Part shown: piece by piece, positions 1-11,600 of the stretch
Position numbering within the stretch: the stretch's first letter is position 1
Layout of the letters: every line of letters starts with the position of its first letter
NCBI RefSeq assembly: GCF_000208745.1
Contig: NC_030853.1
Coordinates: forward strand, 28,555,701 to 28,619,700
Direction: 5' to 3'
Source of the DNA: Theobroma cacao
Lineage: Eukaryota; Streptophyta; Magnoliopsida; Malvales; Malvaceae
DNA: 64,000 nucleotides
Notes under the pieces: generated by a model
Told to the model about the DNA's origin: nothing
What the model saw: only the letters and a program-made list of their open reading frames with translations
Databases searched by the model: none
Translations under genes and position numbers: made by a program

Positions 1-340
1 TGTCTTTTGATGAAACAAAACTGAGACACCAGCACTAGGACTTTCCCACTCTTGGATAGTTTGGGATGGTTCTGAATCTGAATACTGGTTAAAGAAGGGT
101 AGTTTTTCTTCTTGCATCAATAAACCAGTTTTGGTTCTTTTCTAGTTTAATAGTACTATTTTAGCTCGACCTACAAAATTTCACCAGTGCGAACAGTTTC
201 TTTCCTTAGGATATTCGCATAAAAGAAATTCTAAAGATCCATTTGTTGGAGTACAGAATTATTTTCAAAATTAGATTCTTGTCCATATCATTATATTTTA
301 GTTGTCTGCTCCCAGAATAATTGGTATCATGTTATTGCAG
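1..340 (+). other. Intron or upstream part of the POLLUX-like gene
   Basis: No reading frame here joins convincingly to the exon starting at 341, which is preceded by a normal acceptor (TTATTGCAG). The stretch is AT-rich and is most simply an intron of the channel gene. I see no other feature in it. Confidence 0.5.
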
Positions 341-3300
341 AAAATGTATTCAATCTTTGCCATTTTCCTAGTCTAACAGGACTGACATATAGACAAATAC
401 GACAGGGGTTTCAAGAGGTAATGCTTTTGGCTAAAGTTAGTATTTATCAGTGGAAAGAACTCCCATGCAGTTTCTTTATGCTGGTTTCTTTTCAGGCGGT
501 TGTTTGTGGTCTTTATCGGAGTGGTAAGATATACTTCCACCCCAGGGATGATGAAATTCCTCAGCAAACTGACAAAGTATGTAGACAATATGACTTTTTG
601 AACTTTTATATTCATATTCCTCCCCCTTTATAAAGTTAAGCTTCGTAATTTTGCATCATGAATATATTATTGTACTAAACTTCAAGTTTCCGCAAATCAC
701 TATGTAAAAGAGGGAATAACACTAAATAATTCAGGAATATCCTGCTTTTGGGTAATCCGAATATTGACTTCATTCTGTGATCAGCAGTAGGATGACTGGG
801 TGGTTGGCAGGATTAGTTAGACTACTGAAATATAATCTCCTTTTTTTCTTGGAACAGAAATATATCAGATAGTCTAAACTTTGTACACTTGAAAAACTTA
901 TTTAAAATTGTTATGTCTGTATGTCTAAATGCTTGCAACTGTGGAGAGTTTCATAAACTAGTTGTGGCAACTTCTTGGAATGGAGAGATAGTACTGCTTA
1001 CCAAGATTTTGCTTGGAAAGAACTCCTTTCACTGAAATTTATAGTCCATGCGTTCCTTCCCTGATTATATCTGTATACTTCCTGACTTATTGTGCTTTTA
1101 TTTGTGTAGGTATTGCTAATTGCACCTATTCACAGGACAGGAAAACAACTTGCACTTTCAGATACTGTAAAAGATGATATGAATACACTCCAAAGTCTGG
1201 AAGTTTTCAAAAACAATGCTGATACTCCAAAGCATGCCTTAGAATTGAGAAAAGAACGAATTTTAAATGTTGTCAAACGTCCCAACAAACCGGGATCAAA
1301 GGTATGTTTCCCAAAGGGACAAGTGGTGTAAGTGACGGCATCTATCGAACATTCTGAAGTCCACTTATATATTCTTTTGGTCTCAAAGCAGGCATCAGAC
1401 TGGAGTCTAGGACCCAAAGAATGCATACTTATGCTTGGGTGGCGTCCAGATGTTGTACAAATGATTGAAGAGTATGATAATTATCTTGGCCCTGGAAGTG
1501 TGTTGGTATGCTTTCATTTTCTTTCAGGATTTCTACAGTGTCTTCAATTTCAAACATAACCAGTCCCTGTTGTCTTGTCTTGAATTGGGATGTTAAGTGT
1601 TATGTACTTCAAAGTTTTCAAGAATATCTGTAATGGAGACAAGCTAGGTGTTTTCCACCACAAGTGCCTAGACATAAACCTGCAAAAATTATTTCTGACT
1701 CAAAGGAGATCAGTTGGTTATGGAATTATTTGTGAACTTGGATGAATACCAATAAGTTTTGCATTGAGGTGCATATTGTCAGACTGGATGCTCTTTTTTC
1801 CTCCCAACTCAATCATGTCACTTCTTGGACCTCAAATGAAATAGAATCATTATGAATTATTTATACTTGATAGGAAACAACTTTGCTACATTGCATCTGT
1901 TGAGTTCAGAATATTTATGTGCTATCCACACTTTACAGGAAATATTATCAGATGTCCCATTAGAAGAAAGGAAGAAAGCAAGCTTCATGTCTGGCCAAGG
2001 AAAACTAAAGAATGTCCAGGTTTCCCATAGGGTACTGCCTCATTCGGTTGATGATGTGGAACTTCTCAGAACTTTTTTATTTGGGTGGGGAAGGATGGGA
2101 ATGCAAAGCCTTTTATCATTTCCTTCTAATCTGTTATATATTTTCATGCATCGCAGATTGGAAACCCCATGAACTATGATACCCTGGAGGAAACAATAAC
2201 ACATATACAAAATTCTGTCAAGAAAAGCAATCATATTCCTTTATCTATTGTTGTGATTTCCGATAGAGAATGGCTTCTTGGAGGTAATGATAATTGATAG
2301 ACAGTGTTTCTATTGGTACATTCATCCTTCGACTAACTGTTTTCTTTTCAGATCCAAGTAGGGCAGACAAGCAATCTGCATACTCTCTCCTTCTTGCTGA
2401 AAATATCTGCAACAAACTTGGAGTGACAGTGAGTTTGGTTCAATATAATCTCGATAGTCTCATGGTCCTGAATTTTAGTATTTGAGTGTTAACCAAGAAA
2501 GAGAGTGTTAATATTTGAGATTTAACTAGTCAAGAGCAGCTGTGGTTGTTAATTTTAGAATTATTATTAATTATTAGTTTGAAACTTAAGTATTAAGAGT
2601 TGATTGTCCTACAGGTGCAAAATCTAGTAGCAGAGATTGGTGACTCAAAATTGGGCAAACAAGTAATATTTTGTTTTCAGTGATTTAGACAGTTTCTTAT
2701 TTTATCATCTTTGATTTTCTAAGTTTTTTCACATTGAAATCCTGCAAACCCTGCAGATTACAAGAATCAAGCCATCCCTGACTTATATTGCGGCAGAGGA
2801 AGTGACGAGTCTTGTAACAGCTCAAGGTCTTGAAGTTATATTGCTATAGCAGTATTTCTATCGTTGCCATGTGTAATCTTAAGAAATAACAGTATGTGGT
2901 GCATGACAGTGGCGGAACACAGTGAACTGAATGAAGTGTGGAAAGACATTTTGAATGCTGAGGGTGATGAAATATATGTTAAGGTAATGTCATTTCTCAG
3001 ATGCAGTACTTTTATTTTTAAACTTACTTAAAATGAAGGGGATAACTAGGTGTCTGAGGAGGAGGATAGCCAAGGCCCATTTACCATAAAAGCAATCTGC
3101 TTTCTTATAGCATAAAACCAAGTACTCTAGTTCTCATCATGTCACAGGAGAGCGTTGTAGTGTCAAAAGTAGGTCTTTTAGGTAATGAACTCATCATATT
3201 TATCACTTAGGCAACGGAATCACATTTTCTTGTGATAATCTGGCATTTCAAGAAAGATACTCATAGAAATTTTTTGTGGTATTGTTTACAGTCAAATTCT

Positions 3301-3611
3301 GCTGCTACTTGACTATTTTCTTGACAGGATATTAGCCTCTACATGAAAGAGGGTGAGCGCCTTTCATTCTCTGAGCTATCTGAAAGGGCATGTTTGCGAC
3401 GAGAAGTTGCCATAGGATATATAAAAGACAACAAGAAGGTATAATATACTTTTGTTTGGTTCTAAACAGGTTTGCTTTAATACCTAATCCATTCTTTGGT
3501 ATTCTGCAGGTTATTAACCCGACTCCCAAGTCAGAACCTCTCTCCCTAGAAATGACAGATTCACTAATTGTTATATCCGAGCTTGAAGGAGAGCAACCCA
3601 TTGCCGTCTAA
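341..3611 (+). CDS. PEC1/PEC2-like: POLLUX-like plastid envelope ion channel, 3' part
   Basis: Partial gene; the upstream exons lie outside the window. Exons I can join in frame with GT-AG introns: 341-417, 496-576, 1110-1301, 1392-1505, 1939-2031, 2157-2283, 2352-2428, 2615-2662, 2757-2826, 2910-2983, 3328-3438 and 3510-3611 (stop TAA). The translation carries the CASTOR/POLLUX-type cytosolic (RCK-like) region: [20 protein letters not shown], then [12 protein letters not shown], then [20 protein letters not shown], then [19 protein letters not shown], ending [12 protein letters not shown]. In Arabidopsis the closest family members are PEC1 and PEC2, cation channels of the plastid envelope involved in stromal calcium signals. 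The membrane-spanning N-terminal part is not visible here. The family call is strong. The PEC1 versus PEC2 assignment rests only on remembered gene order. Confidence 0.88.
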
Positions 3612-4784
3612 AATACCAATAACTCCAGTCACTCTTGTTCCTCTTTGCGCATTTTTTTTCCCAATAATTTTCATGGTTCCAAGGGCAGCGGCTTCATAAA
3701 CTCTTTGCATAGTTAAGTTGAAACTATCGTCTTTAGTTTCGTATTAAGGAGTCCTGTGAAACCATCATAGGGATAGAGAGAGATTCGAATTAACCCTATT
3801 GAAAGTCTAGATTGTTGTCACAGGAGTCTTTAGTTTCATGGTAATGAGTCCTGTGAAACCAGCATAGGGACAGAGATAGATTCTAGTTTTGGACCTTGAT
3901 CCTAGTGAAGTCTAGATTGTTGTCATGGGAACTGTTGTATCCATGGATGTTGTAAATTTGTAAGAAAATCAATAGCTTTGTCCTCCCACAACAAAGCAGT
4001 TGCTATTTCTTTATCCAAGGAGTAGATTAGCTAAAGAGAGTGGGTTTAGTTCCCCATCAAAGAAACTTTACAGTCATAAGCTAACATGTGTTTCTCATAT
4101 CCAATATTGTGCTAATTCTTGAGGATAGATGATTCAGTTGATGCTTCTCCAAATCTATATTTGCTCATTGTAAAAGCATTAAAAAAAATTCAATCCCAAG
4201 GCTATATTATTTTCAAATGGCCAAAGTTTTTTCAAGAAATTTTCAAATAAAAATGTGCTATAATCGAGTCGAGATCCGACGACATGCACAATTTAGAGCT
4301 AAAACCATCAAATGAATAATTAAAAAAATAATTATTTATATATTGATAATAGTGTTAAACTTTATAAGAATGTTTAGATAATTGATATGTTTTTATAAAT
4401 TAATTATTTTTTAAAATTTAAAAACTTTATATCAGTTCATAAAAATATTGTTTCGATAATTTAATATTTTTAAGTTTAGATTTAGTTCATTGGTTAGTGT
4501 ATAATCTTTTTACTTGAAGAGTAAGTTTCGAATACTTTTTTCATTAATTAAAAAAAAATTAATGAGTTTTAACGAGCCAGGGAGAGAGCCCAATTCAACT
4601 TTTATTTGGCCCATCAAAGGCCCAGTAGACCTTGTTAGGGCAAGAACAAAAATTGAAACCCATCATTTGTTTTAACCCAAAGATGTCATCATTAAAAAAA
4701 AAAAAGTTAAAAACAAGAAAACGAAAACCCCAAACTCGTCATCTCTCTCTGGACAGTGACAAAAAGAGAAAAAGAAAAAAAGGC
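3612..4784. other. Intergenic: channel 3' UTR and EFG1 promoter
   Basis: Follows the channel stop codon. It contains an imperfect tandem duplication (listed separately) in the probable 3' UTR. A very AT-rich stretch lies at about 4190-4560, followed by the 5' leader of the EFG1-type gene. No separate gene is visible. Confidence 0.6.
3729..3926 (+). repeat. Imperfect tandem duplication, about 95-100 bp unit
   Basis: Two adjacent copies, 3729-3821 and 3826-3926. Both contain GTCTTTAGTTTC, then GAGTCCTGTGAAACCA, a CATAGGGA(T/C)AGAGA stretch, and AGTCTAGATTGTTGTCA near the end. Copy 2 carries extra bases in the middle. The position fits the 3' UTR or immediate downstream DNA of the channel gene. 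Confidence 0.85.
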
Positions 4785-7617
4785 ATGGCCCACGGTGGCT
4801 ACGGTAAGCGGCGCGTGGCGGAGAGGAAGCGTGTAGGTCGGCGATCAAAAGGACCTGGCGTAGACAAGAAACCAAAGCCAAAAGCCGTTTCTCTCAAGAA
4901 CCAGATACGCTCCATTGAACGCATGCTACGAAAGGTATTCTTAATCTCATTTTTTTTCTCGTTTTTTATTTAATTTTCATTTTAGGGTTGTTAAGTTGTG
5001 TAGTAGATTCTCTGAATTGTAGTTTTTTCCCTTTTTTATATATAAAATAAGGATCTTCCACCTGAAGTTAGAGAGGCTCAAGAACGGAAGTTAGAAGGGC
5101 TTAAGAAACAACAAGAAATCCATACCCGACTCGCTGTGGAACGAAAATTATTCTTGCGGGACAGAAAGATTAAGTTTTTTGGTAAGAAGTAAGAATTAGT
5201 ATAATTTGTTTTTAATTGTTGGACTATTATTTAGTTCATTATGAAATGAACCACTAATTTGTTAGTATCTTAATTGTTATTGAAGAGAGAAGAAAGATAG
5301 AGAGGAGAATAAGGCGTTTAGAGAAGCTGCAACGTACTTCATCTGGTCAGGCGCAAGACGCGGAGATTGCTGAGCAGCTTTCTAAATTGAAAGAAGATCT
5401 TGAATATGTTAGGGTAAGCTTATAGCATATTTAGTGGTAAATTTGCATTCTTTTGATTGAAAATTAGATGGTATTTTTGCTGTTATAATAGGGCAGTGTT
5501 GTTTAATCGACTATTTGAACTTGAATTCAGCATATCTCTGCTCATAGAAATTATGCAAAGCTAAAATTTATAATTTATTTCAAATGCAGTTTTTCCCCAA
5601 GACTGAGAAATATGTATCTTTATTTACGGGAGGTGATGGTTCAGACGTAGTTGATAGGAGAAATAGATTGCGGAAGCAGATAAAAGCCAACTTAGTTGCT
5701 GCTGCTGCCAGTGGGAAAGATTTGGAAGGTACATTCTTTCTTCACCGCAGCTATATAACACTATATGAAGTGACTTGTTTTCCTTGATTACATGGTCTAA
5801 TGTTAACCTTTCTACAATAAAAGGCCTTCTCATCTTGATTTGAACTGAAACTCACAGAAAGGTAAAATTCAGCAAAGAAAGCTCTTCTGAGTAATGTTGG
5901 CACAGTACTGTGACTTTGTGGCTTAAAACTATGTTACATGTTATGGATGTATCATGTTTTCTCTTAATATATGTTGTTTTACCTGCTTAAATTGTATTTT
6001 CATGTTCAAAAGGATGTGTCTTCTGTTTGGACTTCCCTTAACAGAGACAGGGAGTGAGGATGACGGGCTATTGGATTTGAGTGATGATGATTTCTTTTTG
6101 ACTGGAACCTCAAGTGATGAAGCTGATGCGGATGATGAATGGACAGATAAAAGTACCAGGTACGTATTGCATCTGTGAGTTGAACTATGCAACCTGAGCT
6201 TTGCTTCATATCCTAATGGGAAGCATGAACTATTAAGTATCTAGTTGATGGGTTTTTGTTCCCTCTTTGGTTTTGTTAGTCACATTTAGGACCAGGATAA
6301 GTTACAGATACGAATTGACTGATAAAACTTCCATTAAAACTTCTGTTGACATCAACAAAGACTCATGATTACTGTTGACTTTGTGGTTAGCAGAAGCTGT
6401 AGATTCTATTCAGATTTAATTTTGGCCTTTTACTGCAAGCTCTTTGTAGTTGAACAGGCCTGGAATCTTTATTCCCCTCCTTTTGACATGATTGAAAATG
6501 CAGTTAAACATTTTGGCATTTGTGTACAGGGAGCAGGCTTCTAGTGCCTCTGGCAAAGCAGCATCTGGCGTGTCTAGTGATGAAAGGAATCAGGTTCAGT
6601 ATCTATTTGAATATTCGCACTTTCAACTAAATAATTGATTTTAAATGTTTAGACATAGCCCCCTTCATCTCGCTCTTGCTTGCCGCAACTAATAACAGAG
6701 ACAGGTTTCTGCCAGAGCTTTAATGCCACCTCCTAGGCCATCGACTAATTCTTTTTCAAATTCAGTACATTCAAAATCAAGGTTTGGGTCTTCATCTAGC
6801 CGAAATTCATCCATACAAAGAGCTGAAATGTCCACATCTAGCAACACATCCAATAGCAGAAGTGGTTCTTCCTTTAAGGCAGGGGGGTCTTCGAATCCAA
6901 AGACTGGAAACAGTAGTAATTTAAGTTCCAATTCTGATGCTCGCAAACCACGTAGAAAGAGGAGACCAAAAAAGAGAAAGCAACAGGTTTGTAAAGTCAT
7001 GACTAAGTTTTAATTTAATTATAATCATATCCTTTTTGAATTTCATTTTGCCATAAATTGTTTTTTATTTTGCTAAGATGCTTAAACATAGATTCATTGG
7101 TGCTTTACTGACATCTGAAAATCGCTATTTTCATGGGAATAAAAATGGTTTTAATGGTTAAGAATGGTATGAATGTACTTTCCTTTATTCATCCTCCTAC
7201 ACTGTGTGCTGCAAAATTGGTTCTTGTTGTTGTTAACCTATCTGATACCCCCATCTTGCACTATTACTAAAAAATGCGAGCTATATGGGCCAATGGGGCA
7301 GGAATTAGGGGAGTAAGACCGGGGGGGTGTCAAATAAGAAAGAGCCCTCCCTTCAGATAACATGAGCAAATTTGCAATTCAGCCCCAAAATTTTTATTGT
7401 TTGTACATACTACTTTTTCTCGTATGCAGTTTACCCCTTCTGTTAGCTAAAAACATGTTCTGCATCAACTTTTTGTTTTTCCTAATTCTATGATTTAACA
7501 AAAATAAAGCTCAATATCACTTGCCATTCATTCATTCATTCATTCATTTATTCCTAATATTTCTTGTTAGAGTCTTTGGACCTGGAACGTAATTCTCTTT
7601 TGTATTTGCAGGCATGA
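4785..7617 (+). CDS. EFG1: rRNA-processing protein EFG1-like
   Basis: Exons 4785-4934, 5052-5181, 5286-5413, 5590-5728, 6045-6159, 6530-6593, 6699-6986 and 7612-7617 give 339 residues; the last exon holds only Ala and the stop. The N-terminal half has the EFG1 signature: SLKNQIRSIERMLRKDLPPE at the exon 1-2 join, a long Arg/Lys/Glu-rich helical or coiled-coil stretch, then FFPKTEKYVSLF and RRNRLRKQIKANL. The C-terminal half is low-complexity: an acidic Asp/Glu-Ser block, a Ser/Asn-rich block, and a basic tail (RKPRRKRRPKKRKQQ) typical of a nucleolar signal. In yeast, Efg1 is a nucleolar factor for early 18S pre-rRNA processing; the plant role is inferred from the family. I chose the MAHGGYGKRR start because that opening is familiar from plant homologues. 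An in-frame ATG at 4683 would add 34 basic residues. Confidence 0.88.
7525..7548. repeat. Tetranucleotide microsatellite (CATT)n
   Basis: Six tandem CATT units in the last intron of the EFG1-type gene. Confidence 0.9.
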
Positions 7618-8654
7618 AGTGGGCTCGGCTTTGGAATGATCCACAATAACCAATTGGCATTAAAGATGGCTCTATAATGGGTGGGCAGCCAGCTGCCTCC
7701 ACTGAAAATCTAAACTTTTTTGTAGTATTATGTAATTACAGCAAGTTTAAGAATAGTTTTAATTTTGGTGTCACTGAAATTCAATTTAGTATTATTTTTT
7801 GGTGGATTTAATTGTAAGGTGTCGATGCTTTCCTTAGATAATTTCCATTCATAACAACAGTGATACATTGGAAACGGCTAAAGGGGCATTCATTTGAAGC
7901 CCTTGACAATATGGAAGATGTCCCATTTGAAGCTTTGGTAGTATTTTCTTTTCTTTTCTTTTAGCAATAATTTTGAGCTCTTTTAACCGTTTCTATATAT
8001 AAAAATTAAAACCAATCACTACCGTTGGAAGTAAAAGAAAATAAATTTACTTAATAAAACCTTGATAATTGTGATAAAATCAAGGTTTTTTGCTTTGCGT
8101 CAAGTTAGTTTTTATGAAAATATTTGGTTACTATTTACTTTTTCAAATATTCTTTTTAATTTGAAAGGTGAAAAACTTTTTACCAGCCTAAAATATTTTA
8201 TAAATTAATAAAAAATTGTTCTATTTAGCTTAAAATATCTTATTCAATTTGCATTACATAGGCATAATTTGATGTTTTTTTTTTTAAAAAAAAAAAACTT
8301 TAAATAGTTGAATTTCACTCAAACTAAAAAACTATAACATGCATTTTGCTAGTGGTAGAAGAAAATAATTATTCTTTAAAAAACAATACAAATAAAAACC
8401 TATTAGATTTTATTATCTTCTTTCTTTTTCTGTGTTTTATCTTTTTGATAATTTTCATTGCAACTTAAAAACCCGGCCAGCCAGCCAGCCGTGATAGTTT
8501 AGTTCCAGTGTTTAGATTAAGAAACAAAAAGCTAGCTTTTAAAAAAAAAAGAAACAAAAAGCTAAAAAGAAACACAAGAGCACTCCTAACAAGCCGATGT
8601 TGAGACCGAGATCATATCTTTACAAAGAAACGGAGATTGAATTCTAATCTAAAA
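7618..8654. other. Intergenic: EFG1 3' UTR and MNS4 promoter
   Basis: Probable 3' UTR to about 7.8 kb, then AT-rich DNA with poly-A/T runs near 8280-8300. A short CCAG/GCCA-type repeat lies near 8475, and the purine-rich 5' leader of the next gene follows. No coding signal or RNA gene is visible. Confidence 0.6.
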
Positions 8655-11600
8655 ATGAAAGCTTTGAACTTGATTCTTCAGTTTCTGTTATTTCTTTTGT
8701 TGTTTTCTTTACACAAAGCAGTCGCAGAAGGTGTCACTCCCGAGGAAGCCAAGCAGCTCAGAGATGAGGTAAAAAAGATTAATTTTTCGTCTTTAGTTTA
8801 TTATTTGAATTCAGGGTTTTTGCTTTATAAATAGATATTATAAGGGTTCCTTTGAATTGGGTTTTTAACTTTATTATTGTTAGTCTCATTGTCTTTACTG
8901 ATCTGGCGTTTTGGGATTTTTATAGTGCTTGCTTGATTTGTTGACTGATAATTGAGTGTTTAAGGCTGCTTTGGTGATAGAAATAGATTTTAAGGCAAAA
9001 TTTGAAAGCCCATTTTTGGCAAAAGCATTAAAAAGAGTGAGTAACAGGTGTACTGTTAGTTCACATTGTATGTAGATACTTGGTTTCTATGTGCTGTTAA
9101 ATGAAAGCTGAAGTCAAAGTTTAACCTTTAAACTACGAATTACCAATAACCTAATGGAAGTAGATTGGAGTGTATTTGCCGTTTGTGTGATGGCATTTAT
9201 TGTGTTGCTTCTGGGTGCTCTAGGTGCGTGAAATGTTCTATCATGCTTTTGATGGATATATGGACCATGCGTTTCCATTAGATGAGCTAAGACCTCTATC
9301 GTGCGAAGGAGAAGATACGCTTGGTGGTTATGCCTTGACACTGGTAAAATGTTGATATTTCTTTTTTTTTTTTCAAAATTTATGTGACAGAGATTGTGTA
9401 TTGAACTGTTTTTTGATGTTGCCACTATGCTGCAGATTGATTCTTTAGACACACTGGCTTTACTCGGAGACCGAGAACGCTTTACAGCCTCTGTTGAATG
9501 GATTGGTAAAAATCTTCAGTTTGATATAGTGAGTGAAATATTTTTTGCATCAATCTTTTGTGCTTATCTATTGGATTTTTGGATTTTTTTTTTGCTATAG
9601 AAACTTTAGTATGGACTTTGATAGGGTTGAAGGCGAAACTTTATATCTTTGTTTGGACACTCACTCTGATTTAAAGAGCTCCTGGATAACGCTTAAGACT
9701 AGTGCAATAGAAGCTAGGTCTTTTGTAGAGTGATTAAAGTTACCATACTTCTGTTTTTTTCTTTTTTTTTGTGACTTAAACGCAACATACAAAGCAGTTG
9801 GTTTACGTACTGTTATGCTAATAGATTATTGTTCTTGATTGCCATTGTCTTATTTTGCATATTGATAAGAAGTTTGCACCATTCTTTATTTTAATGCCTG
9901 CTTAAGTGTCCTGCAAAATTTAACTGGTCTTTCACAAGCCTAACATCTAAGGCATGCATTCATCATCTGTTGTGCAATAAAAGAGACAACTAGTGTAATT
10001 GCCATGATGGGGAAGATTTGATAAATTTGAAGGCCTTAATAAAGTTCTTCTATTATGACTGTTTCTTCCATTGTCAAAATTGTATTCTAAATCCAATATA
10101 AAGTTACAATCTTCATGAGAATCCAAAAAGACTGTAAATGTTATGTGTCTATAGTGTTCTCACATTATGATTTTCACCTGTGTAGTGGTTTATTTTAACT
10201 TGTCCTTCCCTCATCCTTAGTCTTTTCTCCCTCGGAATCACTGTTCAATTGGCTTTGCATAGTACTTTTGTAATTTGGAAATATGGTTATCAATCTAAAC
10301 TTTGGAGTTTACTTTTATTCTGCAGAATAAAACAGTTTCCATTTTTGAGACCTCCATCCGGGTCCTTGGAGGTTTACTTTCTGCCCATCTTATTGCAAGT
10401 GACTATGCTACGGTAATATTGATTTGTCGAGCTCCATCAGTCATTTATAATCATCTTTTATTCTAGTAGAATAAATATCAGGATCATTTCAATTTCAGGG
10501 CATGGGAATTCCTTCCTATGACAATCAATTACTTGACTTAGCTGAAGATCTGGCCCGGAGATTATTACCTGCATTTGACACACCTACAGGTATCACTTCT
10601 GGATCATTTTTCTATTGAGATGCACAAACATAAAAGTTGGCTGATAGTCTGATACTAGATTTGATATCTTATTATGACTATCTCCAGCTATGTTGTATTG
10701 CAGGAATTCCATTCGGATCTGTTAATCTAAAGTATGGAGTTGATGAACATGAAAGCAAGGCAATGCCTCTATTATCTCCTAAGTGATGATTAATTTTGTT
10801 AGTTTTTGTAAACTGCTTGTGCTTGTGTCACCCTGAACGTAGCTTGTGCTAATACCCCTTGTCCCCTAGAGTACAATGCTATCAGTACTTAGTGATGTGC
10901 ATAGTTGCTGTATGTAATTTCAATAGATGAAGATGAAGGTATTAAAATTAATTGATGTTGTTCACATATTAATCTCTATTAAAGTACTAGTTACTTTCGA
11001 GTCCTGTATCTCTGCATTTTCATGTATAATATATGATATAGGTAATTTAAATTTCCATATTGGTTGGTTTAGATAACATCTACAGCTGGTGGTGGGACTT
11101 TGACCCTTGAATTTGGATTGCTAAGCCGTTTGACAAATGATCCTAGTAAGTATTACTACCTCTCTATTTGGTGTTTTGCATTCTCTAGAAGTCTGTATGC
11201 CACAAAAAGTATGGTAGCAAATCTTTGGCTCTAATCCTTCTGTAAATTGCAATCTTGGATTTTAGAAATTGCAGTAATCCTTCTGTAATTGTGGATTTCA
11301 ATACAGTGCTTGCTGTTGCTAAATTGCTCATAACTAGTATGAAATCACACCACTTTCCCCTTTCCTTGTCCAATCTTTAGTAACAGGAAAATTTACCTCA
11401 CCTTGCTAAATTGTAAAGCAGCCTTGGATCAATCCAAACCTGCAAAGCCAATATATTGAGAACCTAAGTTTAATAGGCGGGGATCCTAATGCCTTTTTCT
11501 CTCAATGTGAGCATAGATAGAAGAAGAGATCTGGGTTCCATTGTTTTCCATCATGCACAAGTGTATTTACAATACAAAAACTGAGAGCCCTAGTAATCAT

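Noticed and set aside
10783..10790. GT donor for MNS4 exon 6
   Set aside because: Using it adds residues not expected in the family and joins in a phase that gives a stop; the GC donor at 10760 fits.
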